From contig NZ_CP035282.1 of assembly GCF_004103715.1 (NCBI RefSeq), positions 2,780,673-2,844,672 on the forward strand: a DNA stretch of 64,000 nt. The letters are read 5' to 3'. The DNA comes from Acidilutibacter cellobiosedens (GTDB taxonomy: Bacteria; Bacillota; Clostridia; Tissierellales; Acidilutibacteraceae). Within the stretch, counting starts at the first letter, position 1; the number at the start of each line of letters is the position of its first letter. The notes under the pieces are model-generated. The model saw only the letters and a list, made by a program, of their open reading frames with translations. It did not search any database and was not told the origin of the DNA. Position numbers and translations under genes: made by a program. Positions 17,929 through 26,859 of the stretch are shown here, piece after piece.

Positions 17929-18771
17929 TTACTTTAACTTTGATAATAAATCATAATACTGATCCATAAATTCATCTACGGAATCGGTCTTTTGCTTAGC
18001 TAATCCTAAAAACAAAATATCTACTATAAACAGTTGCCCATATCTGGAAAAAATCGGAGCTAATCTCGTTGCATTAAGTTCTGTGCTTGGAACTAAAAGC
18101 TTTAAATCTGCTAAAGTTTCAAGCTCACTCTTGAAATTTCTCGTTATCGCTATACATTTTGCCCCGTTTTTCTTGGCTTCTTTGACAGCTAAATTTACCG
18201 CCTTAGTTTTGCCGCTAAAAGATATTGCTATTATTACATCTTCTTTAGTTGCAATTCTTGAATTCAGTACTCCAAAATTACTATCAATACTATATACACA
18301 ACGTTTTTCTAAGCGTATCAACTTTTGCATAAAATCCATTACTACGATACCGGATGATCCTACTCCAAAGAAGAATACAGTATTGGCAGCATTTATCCAC
18401 TCTATAGCCTGTTTAAATGGCCTGATACCGTTAACACCTATGACATCCTTACATGTTTTTGATATGCTGCTTATTATATTATTGGGCATTTCGTTAAATG
18501 AATCCGCCCAATTAAAAATTTTATTAGCATTATCATAAGCGTCGTTGTCATTACCGGAAGCAACCTCAATTTTTAATTCACCAAAAGATAATTTACAATA
18601 CTTACGAACAAATCTTGATATAGATGCCGATGAAACATTTAAAGTTTTTGCCATTGCATGTATATTTGCCTTTACAAATTTATCTGTATCCTTCAAAATA
18701 TAATTTGCGATAACTTTTTCGGTATCCGTCATCATATCATAATTTCTTTCTATTAATCTTAGGCTTTGCAA
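17929..18771 (-). CDS. RpiR/MurR family sugar-phosphate-sensing regulator
   Basis: A 280-residue regulator with an N-terminal HTH_6 domain (about 1-75, MTDTEKVIANYIL... SSASISRFVRKY) and a SIS sugar-phosphate-binding domain (about 110-240, VFFFGVGSSG, AISFSGKTKAV). TTG 18771 is preferred because GGAG lies 8 nt before it; the upstream in-frame ATG overlaps that ribosome binding site. It is transcribed in the same direction behind the mannose-type PTS operon, so it probably senses a hexose phosphate made by that system and controls it. Confidence 0.88.
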   Translation of the reverse strand: MQSLRLIERNYDMMTDTEKVIANYILKDTDKFVKANIHAMAKTLNVSSASISRFVRKYCKLSFGELKIEVASGNDNDAYDNANKIFNWADSFNEMPNNIISSISKTCKDVIGVNGIRPFKQAIEWINAANTVFFFGVGSSGIVVMDFMQKLIRLEKRCVYSIDSNFGVLNSRIATKEDVIIAISFSGKTKAVNLAVKEAKKNGAKCIAITRNFKSELETLADLKLLVPSTELNATRLAPIFSRYGQLFIVDILFLGLAKQKTDSVDEFMDQYYDLLSKLK

Positions 18772-18891
18772 CGGTATATCTCCTTCCATTTTACTAATTA
18801 ATTAGTATTCTATCATTATCCACACACTTAATTTTATTGTCTGGCTTTATGATAAATTTTACAGGGTTACCATATTCATTATACCATAATA

Positions 18892-19281
18892 CTAACATAC
18901 ACAATTAATTGAGTCCCTACCTGCTTCTATTGCTATATTAACAAGATTATTCAGATTCTCCTCACGGCTTAAAGCTAATGTTGTCTCTATAATCATGGGA
19001 AGATTTACGCCGGTTATAATCTTGATATTGCTTTTATTATTTTCCCGGATATATTTATAACTTTCATTAAAAGGTGTTCCTCCCATAATATCGGTAAATA
19101 TTAATACCCCATTATAGTGGGAAGTCAATGTATTCAGCTTCTTTGTCAGTTCCTCTTTATAATTGTTGTAGTCATCAAATTTTAAAACAAAAACATTATG
19201 ATTTTCTCCTGCAATCATTGCTAAGCTATTCAGCATCCCTTGGCATAAATCTCCATGGGAAGTCACTAATAATCCTATCAT
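18892..19281 (-). CDS. PTS mannose-family EIIA component
   Basis: A 129-residue stand-alone EIIA-Man domain. The phosphorylated histidine is His9 in LLVTSHGDL, and the FTDIMGGTPFNES motif of the family is intact. It takes phosphate from HPr and passes it to the EIIB at 23852-24316. It is separated from its membrane partners by the two isomerase genes within one minus-strand operon. Confidence 0.92.
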   Translation of the reverse strand: MIGLLVTSHGDLCQGMLNSLAMIAGENHNVFVLKFDDYNNYKEELTKKLNTLTSHYNGVLIFTDIMGGTPFNESYKYIRENNKSNIKIITGVNLPMIIETTLALSREENLNNLVNIAIEAGRDSINCVC

Positions 19282-19326
19282 TTATACCCCTCCAAATGTA
19301 ATTGCTTATTATAATGTGTTATGGAT

Positions 19327-20250
19327 TCATCGTCGTGGATAGTAAATTTTAAGAATGCGGCATCTTCCTTTTATTTTTATATTACCTGAAGAAGCCGGCA
19401 CAAATATTGTTTCTGTATATGATAAATTATATAGTTCGTCTTCACATTGTAATACGCAGTTCCCTTTAACACATGTAAGAATGTAATATTGTCCATTACT
19501 CAAAATATCCATTTCATTTTCTATGTCAATCACATCTGCGTGAAATAATATATGTTCAACCCCTACATGGCAATTATTGCTTTGAATTTGAGTTAAAGGA
19601 AAATGCTTAATTTCATATTTAGCATTAATGTCTAATGCCTCAAAGCCTTTCTCTAAATCTAACGGGCGAGGGCGGCCATAATCGTATATACGGTAAGTAA
19701 TGCCACCAAAACTTCCTATTTCAACCACTAACATATTTTTACCGCAAGCGTGCAAAAGACCGGCAGGAATTAATACAAAATCTCCCTGTTTTACAGGTAC
19801 TCGGTTGACATAATTCTCTAAAGTCCCATCTTCAGCCGCTTTACGCAATATGGCTTTATCTCCTATATTAACACCGGCTGTAATGTATGCTCCCTCATCT
19901 GCTTCTAAGACGTACCATGATTCCGACTTCTCATAATCATTTATTTTTTGAGCATACTCTTCATTAGGATGCACCTGTATTGAAAGGTCTTCCGCTGCGT
20001 CAATATACGCTACGCGTATTAATTGTGTATTCGGATCATCTCCCATTATTTCTTCATGATGATTTTCAATAATCTCTTTAATATTCTTCCCTGCAAATCC
20101 GCCTTCGGCAATTGAATTCTCCGAATTCTTATATGCACATACTTCTCTGGAAATACCAAAACCATGTTCATTCAAATTCCTTATTTTTTGCAGCCTATTG
20201 CCCGCCCATATACACTTCATATAAACGGGTTTCAATTTTAATGGTTTCAT
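19327..20250 (-). CDS. manA: Mannose-6-phosphate isomerase, class I
   Basis: A 307-residue zinc isomerase of the short Bacillus ManA type. The zinc ligand region LSIQVHPNEEYA, the ILIPAGLLHACG motif and the EIGSFGGITYRIYDYGR segment are all present. It converts mannose-6-phosphate to fructose-6-phosphate, taking the product of the PTS into glycolysis. It follows the larger ManA-like gene by 11 nt. The first ATG after AGGAG was kept. Confidence 0.92.
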   Translation of the reverse strand: MKPLKLKPVYMKCIWAGNRLQKIRNLNEHGFGISREVCAYKNSENSIAEGGFAGKNIKEIIENHHEEIMGDDPNTQLIRVAYIDAAEDLSIQVHPNEEYAQKINDYEKSESWYVLEADEGAYITAGVNIGDKAILRKAAEDGTLENYVNRVPVKQGDFVLIPAGLLHACGKNMLVVEIGSFGGITYRIYDYGRPRPLDLEKGFEALDINAKYEIKHFPLTQIQSNNCHVGVEHILFHADVIDIENEMDILSNGQYYILTCVKGNCVLQCEDELYNLSYTETIFVPASSGNIKIKGRCRILKIYYPRR

Positions 20251-20261
20251 TTTTGCTTCTC

Positions 20262-22124
20262 CTAACGATTTTTATATTTTTCATTTTTGTAATGAGTATA
20301 GTTATCACGTAAAAATGTTTTGTGGATAACTACAGGCTGGTATCCTTTTGCTTCAATAATATAATCATCAATTGTTGCAGGTATCGTAACAATTTCCAGA
20401 TATTTTTGTGTAAAACGGAATTCAGGATTACTTTTTGAATAAACCTCAATTTCTTCTCCATCCACTAATGTTATGACAGTAAACTGTCCGCTATTATTAC
20501 CTTCATACTTTCCATGTGTATTCAACTCTATACGATTAGTCTGATAGTACATCAAATCTGTTCTTCCAACGATATATTCTTTATAATCTTGGGATTCTGA
20601 AATTAATATGGGTTCTATGACTATATTTTGCCTTACCCATTCTGAATCCCGTTCAAAATGTAATACCTTTTCTGCATTCTTGGTATGAATAGGACGAAAT
20701 TGTCCTTCTTTGTCCTTACGATTATAATCATAAATTTTATAAGTATATGATCCAAGTGTTAAGCTGCCTAATTCTAAAATAAACTGATTTCTACCGGAAG
20801 CATGAATGGTACCGGCCGGTATCATAATTTGCTTCCCCGGAACAGACTCAACTGAATTTACGTATTTCTGATAGTCTATGTCTTGATGATCTCTTTCTGA
20901 TTTTTTAGCAAGTTCTACAAGTTCCTTGCCATCTCCCTTAAATCCAGCGTATGTTTTAGCTCCATGCCCTGTAGCAATAACATAATACGCTTCATCTTGA
21001 CGTCCTAACTCATTATAATTATCCATAACAAAATCTTCATCCGGGTGAACTTGAATAGACATATTTCCATCGCTATGCCACGTATCGTCATAATTAAATC
21101 TGATCGGAAAATATCCGTCAAATTCATCAAAACATTTTTGTCCCATCATTGACAGCCCTTTTTTCTGTACAAATGTATAGAAAGGAATGTCAACATAATT
21201 ACCGTCTATATCTACAACTATACTTGTTTCCATTGGTATAAATTCAAAAATCCAAGCTATATTAGAAGAAATATCCTGGGGAATATTCCTAATCTTACGT
21301 ATATATTCGCCTCCCCAGATTCCCTCCAGATAAACCGGTTTTGCCCTGAAAGGATAATGGACTAAAGTTTCCAAAACGGTTTCTAAACTTGAACCATCCA
21401 TTAACATATAATTATTATCGTCATTTCCAAGAATATAAAAATCAATACCATATTCATTAAGTAATTCTTCACGCAATTTAAATACAATTTCAAAATCAAC
21501 GAAATAATTCCTTCTCATAAGTAAATTGAATTCACGAGGGTTTTTATCACCTATATTGGCAAATCTCTTTTCTCTGGCGCGGATAGCTGCAACTTTTGGT
21601 GTGACATCAATGTAGGCTACCGCATCACAAAGATTGCGGATGTTTTTTATGGCGCTTCCCAGTCCGTATACTGCTGTTATACCTTCATTCTTTTTCTTTA
21701 ACACCCCACATAATGAATTTAATTTATCTTGATCCATTAAATCATCCATGCTTCCTTCGAAAAGTTTACCAAATAGCAGGACCGGATCATCATCATAATT
21801 TAGCGGTAGGCTTTTCTTTGTTAACTCGTCAATTTCCGATTCTGATTTATAGTAATCTTTTATATTAATAGTAGTTAATTTAATATTTCTCTTTTTGCAG
21901 TATTCTCTAATTCCTTTTAATACTACATCAAACTCTGCACTTACATATCCATCGATGGCTAAAGAATATCCATTGTTTTTCATATTTTCAATACAATGTT
22001 TTGCAATGGATATTCCTACCTTATCATTGCCAACCACCAAAGACTCCTTTACTTCTCTCGGTAAATCTATTTTATTTACAGCACTCATATCGTCATACGC
22101 TAGCGGTTTAAACATAAAACTCAT
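20262..22124 (-). CDS. Long ManA-like isomerase with N-terminal kinase-like domain
   Basis: A 620-residue protein. Residues ~1-255 resemble the uridine-kinase/P-loop domain found in long ManA homologues, but I see no intact GxxxxGK[ST] loop, so it is probably not a kinase. Residues ~260-540 form a class I phosphomannose isomerase with NMSIQVHPDEDFV, IMIPAGTIHASG, ELGSLTLGSYTYKIYDYNR. The last ~80 residues are a beta-rich cupin end. ATG 22124 follows GGAGG at 8 nt; the track start at 22148 lies upstream of that site. Its neighbour is a normal-size manA, so the two may differ in substrate (a hexose phosphate other than mannose-6-P) or one may be regulatory. Confidence 0.82.
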   Translation of the reverse strand: MSFMFKPLAYDDMSAVNKIDLPREVKESLVVGNDKVGISIAKHCIENMKNNGYSLAIDGYVSAEFDVVLKGIREYCKKRNIKLTTINIKDYYKSESEIDELTKKSLPLNYDDDPVLLFGKLFEGSMDDLMDQDKLNSLCGVLKKKNEGITAVYGLGSAIKNIRNLCDAVAYIDVTPKVAAIRAREKRFANIGDKNPREFNLLMRRNYFVDFEIVFKLREELLNEYGIDFYILGNDDNNYMLMDGSSLETVLETLVHYPFRAKPVYLEGIWGGEYIRKIRNIPQDISSNIAWIFEFIPMETSIVVDIDGNYVDIPFYTFVQKKGLSMMGQKCFDEFDGYFPIRFNYDDTWHSDGNMSIQVHPDEDFVMDNYNELGRQDEAYYVIATGHGAKTYAGFKGDGKELVELAKKSERDHQDIDYQKYVNSVESVPGKQIMIPAGTIHASGRNQFILELGSLTLGSYTYKIYDYNRKDKEGQFRPIHTKNAEKVLHFERDSEWVRQNIVIEPILISESQDYKEYIVGRTDLMYYQTNRIELNTHGKYEGNNSGQFTVITLVDGEEIEVYSKSNPEFRFTQKYLEIVTIPATIDDYIIEAKGYQPVVIHKTFLRDNYTHYKNEKYKNR

Positions 22125-22223
22125 ATTCTGTCCCTCCAATTTTAGCATTTACAGTTATCTTCTATAAACACTGATTTATAAAATCTACAATCAAATTTGC
22201 CTTGAGATATCCGTCAATTGGAA

Positions 22224-23798
22224 CTATAATATATTCAATAATACTCCAAATATTCCCATGGCAAATGACAAAGCCAATGTTATATACAAACCATTCTTGG
22301 GATATTTTTTTATAATATAATAAAATAGAAATACTGTACAATAAGGTAATAATTTTGGTATTACAGAGTTAATTACATCATTTAACACAATTTCTTTCTC
22401 TGCAAACTTAAACACCGGTGATAGATTAACCTTTACATAGTTGGTAATTAAACCGGCTGTAACCATCATACCAACAATAGTAGAACCCTCAACAAATTTT
22501 TGTATAATATTACTATTTTTCATTTTAAGTATGAATTTAGTTCCAAATTTATAGCCCATCATGGTACCATAGTATCTTACTAAAATACAAACTATTAAAT
22601 TGGGAATAATAAATACTAAAGGAGCAATCGGGTTTCCTTCAATTGCTAAAGCTGCAGCAAAAGCACCGGTGATAGTGACTACAACCCCCTTAAAGAAAGA
22701 ATCGCCAAACCCTGCTGTAGGTCCCATTAGGGCTGCTTTAGTAGCTGAAATGGACTGTGCTTCGATAGGTGCCCCCAAAGCTCTTTGCTCTTCTAATGCG
22801 ATAGTTACGCCCATGATTACATTATGCATAAAAGGATGTGAATTATAAAATTCAGTATTACGTATAGTTGCCTCTTTAAGGTCTTCACCTTTATATAATT
22901 TCTTTAAAGCAGGTAAAATTGCATAACAATATCCTAATCCCAAATATCTTTCATAATTTAAACATGCACCGGTAAAGTACGAACGACGGTATATGGATTT
23001 TAAATCCTGCTTTGTCAGAATCCTTTGTGAACTGTCTTCTTTAATCTCTCCACCGATTTCCTGGGATTCCTCTTCTTTGCCAAGAGTATAGATGGCCACT
23101 GCAACACCAATACTGAATATAGCTATGGATATGACGTTCATCTCTAAATAAGCCGTCATCACATATCCTATTGCTAAAAAACACCAATACCTCTTCAAAT
23201 TCATCATTTTTAGAAGCATTGCCATACCCATTGCTGGCATTATACCTCCCGCTACACTGAGACCTGTTCTTATAAATTCCGGTAAAATATTATATAGCCT
23301 TTCAACCCATGCACTTCCTAAATATATACCTAAGAAAGACGAAAGCGCCCAACAACCAAACATACAAATTAGGCAAAGCATTTGATGTGTTTTAACAGCA
23401 TCAACATTGCCATCCATTATTTTTTTGTCTGCTCTATGTGCAATAAACAGATTTATATTATAATCCAGTAATAATATAAATTGTGCAAATACGCCTATGG
23501 GAAACGCCAATGTTACACCTACCTCTGCATTTCCGCCGCTTGCTATGGCCAAAACAGTTGACATCATTCCTGCAAATTGTGCATTGGGAGGAACACTTCC
23601 ACCTACCGGGAATACACCCATAAACATTAGCTCTACCGTTCCTCCTACTATTAATCCTGTTCGTAAATCACCCATTAAAAGACCAATTATTGGACCCGCA
23701 AATACCGGACGGCTAATTTGGATATGTCCATATCCCAAATTTTCCGTTAAGAGAAGCGCCATAATTAATGCAATTACGATTGAAGTTGCTAATGACAT
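22224..23798 (-). CDS. PTS mannose-family EIIC-EIID fusion permease
   Basis: One uninterrupted 524-residue frame holds two domains that are normally separate genes. Residues ~1-245 are EIIC (sorbose/mannose type, with GPIIGLLMGDLRTGLIVGGT and GGSVPPNAQFAGMMS). Residues ~260-524 are EIID (LTKQDLKSIYRRSYFTG, NYERYLGLGYCYAILPAL, EFYNSHPFMHN). A short charged linker rich in Glu (about 243-262) joins them. It forms the sugar channel of the operon. The fusion order matches the usual gene order C then D. Confidence 0.9.
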   Translation of the reverse strand: MSLATSIVIALIMALLLTENLGYGHIQISRPVFAGPIIGLLMGDLRTGLIVGGTVELMFMGVFPVGGSVPPNAQFAGMMSTVLAIASGGNAEVGVTLAFPIGVFAQFILLLDYNINLFIAHRADKKIMDGNVDAVKTHQMLCLICMFGCWALSSFLGIYLGSAWVERLYNILPEFIRTGLSVAGGIMPAMGMAMLLKMMNLKRYWCFLAIGYVMTAYLEMNVISIAIFSIGVAVAIYTLGKEEESQEIGGEIKEDSSQRILTKQDLKSIYRRSYFTGACLNYERYLGLGYCYAILPALKKLYKGEDLKEATIRNTEFYNSHPFMHNVIMGVTIALEEQRALGAPIEAQSISATKAALMGPTAGFGDSFFKGVVVTITGAFAAALAIEGNPIAPLVFIIPNLIVCILVRYYGTMMGYKFGTKFILKMKNSNIIQKFVEGSTIVGMMVTAGLITNYVKVNLSPVFKFAEKEIVLNDVINSVIPKLLPYCTVFLFYYIIKKYPKNGLYITLALSFAMGIFGVLLNIL

Positions 23799-23851
23799 AA
23801 AAAAACCCCCTTTAAAATTAAATTTTTGTTTTTTATATCTTCTGACACTGT

Positions 23852-24316
23852 TTAAATTAAATCTAAAATATTCTTTTTTGACTCTGTCGGCAGTTTTTGT
23901 ATTTCACATACAATTCCCATATCAGTTATTTCACGTAAAGCATCTAACTCTTCCTCAGAAACATACACTGTCTTAAAGATTTCTTTTTTGCCGGGTTTGA
24001 AATGAATGCTTCCAATATTGAGATTGGTAATTTTCACTCCGTTTTTTATTAGGTTTAAAAAAGTTATAGGACTTTTAGCTATTATAAACATTTTCCTCGA
24101 GATGTTATTTATCTGTTCGATGGCATCGTTTTCATCAAAAACGCATAGTTTCTTACCTCTCGGGCAAGCCATCTCCAATAAGTCTTTAAGCATTTCATTT
24201 TTTGCCGAATCGTTATCCACTACAACAAAAGTATCAAAATTTATAGCCTGTGCCCAGGCGGTGCTAACTTGTCCGTGTATCAACCTTTCTTCCACTCTGC
24301 TAAAAACTATAGGCAT
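23852..24316 (-). CDS. PTS mannose-family EIIB component
   Basis: A 154-residue EIIB-Man/Sor domain with phosphoacceptor His14 in VEERLIHGQVSTAWA. It is the first gene of the operon and accepts phosphate from EIIA before passing it to the incoming hexose. The gap of ~50 nt to EIICD has no terminator. The start follows AAGGAGGGAGATA. Confidence 0.92.
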   Translation of the reverse strand: MPIVFSRVEERLIHGQVSTAWAQAINFDTFVVVDNDSAKNEMLKDLLEMACPRGKKLCVFDENDAIEQINNISRKMFIIAKSPITFLNLIKNGVKITNLNIGSIHFKPGKKEIFKTVYVSEEELDALREITDMGIVCEIQKLPTESKKNILDLI

Positions 24317-24345
24317 AACTTATCTCCCTCCTTAAATTTTGATCA

Positions 24346-24442
24346 TTTAATTTTTAAAATTAAATATCGTGAAATAATTCTTTATTATTAATATATCAGA
24401 AATTTAATTTATTTTCAATATATATTTTTAAAATTTAATTTC
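24346..24442. promoter_or_regulatory. Repeated AAATTTAATTT motifs upstream of the PTS operon, candidate operators
   Basis: The 24317-24530 leader carries a perfect palindrome TTTAATTTT.AAAATTAAA at 24346-24364. Two direct copies of AAATTTAATTT follow near 24400-24410 and 24431-24441. They could be RpiR sites. The region is very AT-rich, so chance is possible. Confidence 0.3.
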
Positions 24443-24534
24443 ATATACTATTTTATAATTAATCCTTTGTCTTTACCCCTACAGAGTTTTACTTGCATTT
24501 GATGTATCCGGCTGAATTATAAGAAAGTTATAAA

Positions 24535-24566
24535 AAAATAGAAGGAATAAAAATTCCTCCTATTTT
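24535..24566 (-). terminator. Terminator after the GlnL-like regulator
   Basis: A 12-bp stem (AAAATAGGAGGA on the minus strand, one mismatch) is followed by a run of T, ~30 nt past the gene's stop. Confidence 0.8.
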
Positions 24567-24594
24567 AACATTATTGTATTATTTATCTGAACTT

Positions 24595-25434
24595 CTAATA
24601 GGGCTTTTCACATAAGAAAAGTAACCCTTCAAAAAATTTATCGATGTTGACCTTTCCCCCTATATTTCTTTTCCCTCGTAAAAAATCCATTTCTGCCTTT
24701 ACATTTTCAAAATCAAACAACGTATTGAAATATGTTTGAAAAATTTCATTAGAATAATCTTCTAATCCTTCGCTGGCAATATTAGACAACCCTATTTTAA
24801 TTGCTCTTCTTATCCTTTGTTTTACTGTTTTGGGTTTGTCCTTGCTTATATATGAGCATAGATTATCTAAATTAAAATCTTCATAGGATTTTTCGGACTC
24901 TATAATATACATACAAATTTTAATAATATCGCTTGTCCCTTTTTCTCCCAGCATTCCGACCATACTAAGAGCATTTTTTATCTTGTTGATTTTGTTTTCT
25001 CTTTCAGTTTCTTCATGAGAATCCGAATCCTTAAATACCCTCTTTATTCTTTTCAACATCCTTTCCAACTCAATTTTTTGGGCTACTTTATTTGCAACTT
25101 TTTCAACCTCAATTATATTTATAGGTTTGTTTATAAAGAATTCTATTCCCAAATTATAGGCTTCTGTTATAAGGTCCGTATCTGAAACTTGAGATATCAT
25201 TATAAAATTTATTTCCGGTTTAATTTTTTTTATTTCTTTTACTAAACTATTTCCATCTAATTTAGGCATAAGCAAATCGACCAAAACAATATCAGGATTT
25301 ATAATGATAATTTCCTTTAAAGCCGTATCTCCGTCATTGGAAGAACCGACTACCTCTCCCAAATTGTTTTCTTCTATAATGTTGGCAAGTATTTTTACAA
25401 TATTTATATCATCATCTACAATATAATATTTCAA
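24595..25434 (-). CDS. glnL: GlnL/YcbB-like response regulator
   Basis: A 279-residue protein with a receiver domain (about 1-120) carrying Asp7-9, phosphoacceptor Asp53 (DIVLVDLLMP) and the FINKP lysine. The C-terminal ~150 residues match the YcbB-type DNA-binding domain of Bacillus GlnL (IKNALSMVGMLGEKGTSDI, KTVKQRIRRAI). Its start overlaps the kinase stop by 4 nt. In Bacillus this pair activates glutaminase and glutamine transport; neither gene is next to it here, so the target is elsewhere or different. Confidence 0.82.
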   Translation of the reverse strand: MKYYIVDDDINIVKILANIIEENNLGEVVGSSNDGDTALKEIIIINPDIVLVDLLMPKLDGNSLVKEIKKIKPEINFIMISQVSDTDLITEAYNLGIEFFINKPINIIEVEKVANKVAQKIELERMLKRIKRVFKDSDSHEETERENKINKIKNALSMVGMLGEKGTSDIIKICMYIIESEKSYEDFNLDNLCSYISKDKPKTVKQRIRRAIKIGLSNIASEGLEDYSNEIFQTYFNTLFDFENVKAEMDFLRGKRNIGGKVNIDKFFEGLLFLCEKPY

Positions 25435-26708
25435 AACAAATCCCTCCCGAAAACTTCTTTGGGTATATTTATGGTAAAAACAGTCCCCTTATTCAGTTCA
25501 GATTTTACAGAAATCTTTCCTTTAAATTTATTTTCCACAAGATCTTTTACCAATGCAAGACCTATTCCTCTTTCTATATTGCCTGTATCCTTATCAAACT
25601 TCGTGGAAAATCCCGGATTATATATATAATCCAAATTATCTTTCTTTATTCCCATACCGTTATCTGAAATATAAAATACATAATCATTCGTATATTCATC
25701 TATTAACACTTTCAATATGCCTCGTTTTTTATTTTCCATGGCTTCGATTCCGTTATTTATTAAATTCATGAATACGGACATAAGATAAAAATGATCCTTA
25801 ACATCAAAATTTACTTTGACATTAAAATTTAAAATTATATCCAATTTATTTCTTGCTATATATTCTTTCATATCGATCTCTAAAATTTTTATTATATCTT
25901 TAATGTTCATACAAGATACATCTGATTTATCTTCAGACATTTCTTCCAATCCTTTTATAACTCTTATATAATCCTTTTTTATTTCGTGGACATTTTTAGC
26001 AATGTCTAAAGATAAATTTTTAAGTTCTTCAGGATAATTGTTCTCCGAAATTGTCTTATAAGCAAAATATGATTTTTTCATTACCTCCTCAATCTCTGCC
26101 ATATTTTTATTCATAAAGTAAATCTCACTTTTAAAACTGGCAGTAAGCATCATCAATCTTCTGTATCTGAATTCATGTTCATCTTTTATAAGAAATGACT
26201 GGTATCTCTTTATTCCTATTACTATTCCCAGAACAGCAGCGGACCTTAACAATGCTATTAATATAAGCCCCTTGATAATCTCTATATCCATATCAACTAT
26301 TCCGGTCCTTATACTCATTTCTACCACGTTTGAAAGAAAGTCACAGGAAAAAGAGGCTGTTATAAAACTTGTAAGATTTTTTTCTGTTTTTCTATAATAA
26401 AATAAATAAAAAAATATACCATATGAAAAATAAAAAAATACATCAGGCATTACCATTATATATATTTGATGTATATCCTTAATTGTTATATAAAGAACTA
26501 TGCTTCTAAAAACGGGAGAAACTATCCCCGATGCAAAACCTACCCCTATAGGATTGACATCCTCATAATAATATAAAAGGACAGGAAGTATTATAATCGA
26601 AAGAGTTATGATGAACCCTTGAGAATAATAGTTTATATGAAACAGAGCGCCTATCGCTATACATACTGCAATAAAAACCGTATGCTTAAACTTTTTCATT
26701 TTTTTCAC
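25431..26708 (-). CDS. glnK: GlnK/YcbA-like membrane sensor histidine kinase
   Basis: A 425-residue kinase. The first ~170 residues are about six hydrophobic helices with short loops, as in GlnK-type kinases that lack a large outer sensor. A coiled region (about 185-255) holds the probable His in NVHEIKKDY. The ATPase domain has LINNGIEAM, SDNGMGI and ERGIGLALV motifs. It phosphorylates the overlapping regulator. The signal is likely a small molecule at or in the membrane. Confidence in the Gln assignment is moderate. Confidence 0.8.
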   Translation of the reverse strand: MKKMKKFKHTVFIAVCIAIGALFHINYYSQGFIITLSIIILPVLLYYYEDVNPIGVGFASGIVSPVFRSIVLYITIKDIHQIYIMVMPDVFFYFSYGIFFYLFYYRKTEKNLTSFITASFSCDFLSNVVEMSIRTGIVDMDIEIIKGLILIALLRSAAVLGIVIGIKRYQSFLIKDEHEFRYRRLMMLTASFKSEIYFMNKNMAEIEEVMKKSYFAYKTISENNYPEELKNLSLDIAKNVHEIKKDYIRVIKGLEEMSEDKSDVSCMNIKDIIKILEIDMKEYIARNKLDIILNFNVKVNFDVKDHFYLMSVFMNLINNGIEAMENKKRGILKVLIDEYTNDYVFYISDNGMGIKKDNLDYIYNPGFSTKFDKDTGNIERGIGLALVKDLVENKFKGKISVKSELNKGTVFTINIPKEVFGRDLF

Positions 26709-26813
26709 CTTATCATAAGCTATTATGAAATTGTTTTCCTTTTTATCTATAATACTAAATTTATATCTTCTTGTCCATATTGTTTTTCTGCTTTAATTTA
26801 TCTTTAAAGCAAT

Positions 26814-26853
26814 AAAAAATCTGCTTTGAAATTAATTTCAAAGCAGATTTTTT
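26814..26853. terminator. Bidirectional-type terminator after the YcdB/SLH gene
   Basis: Arms aaaaaatctgctttgaaatt and their complement form a near-perfect stem with A and T runs at the two feet, 6 nt past the stop at 26860. Confidence 0.85.
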
Positions 26854-26859
26854 CAAATT

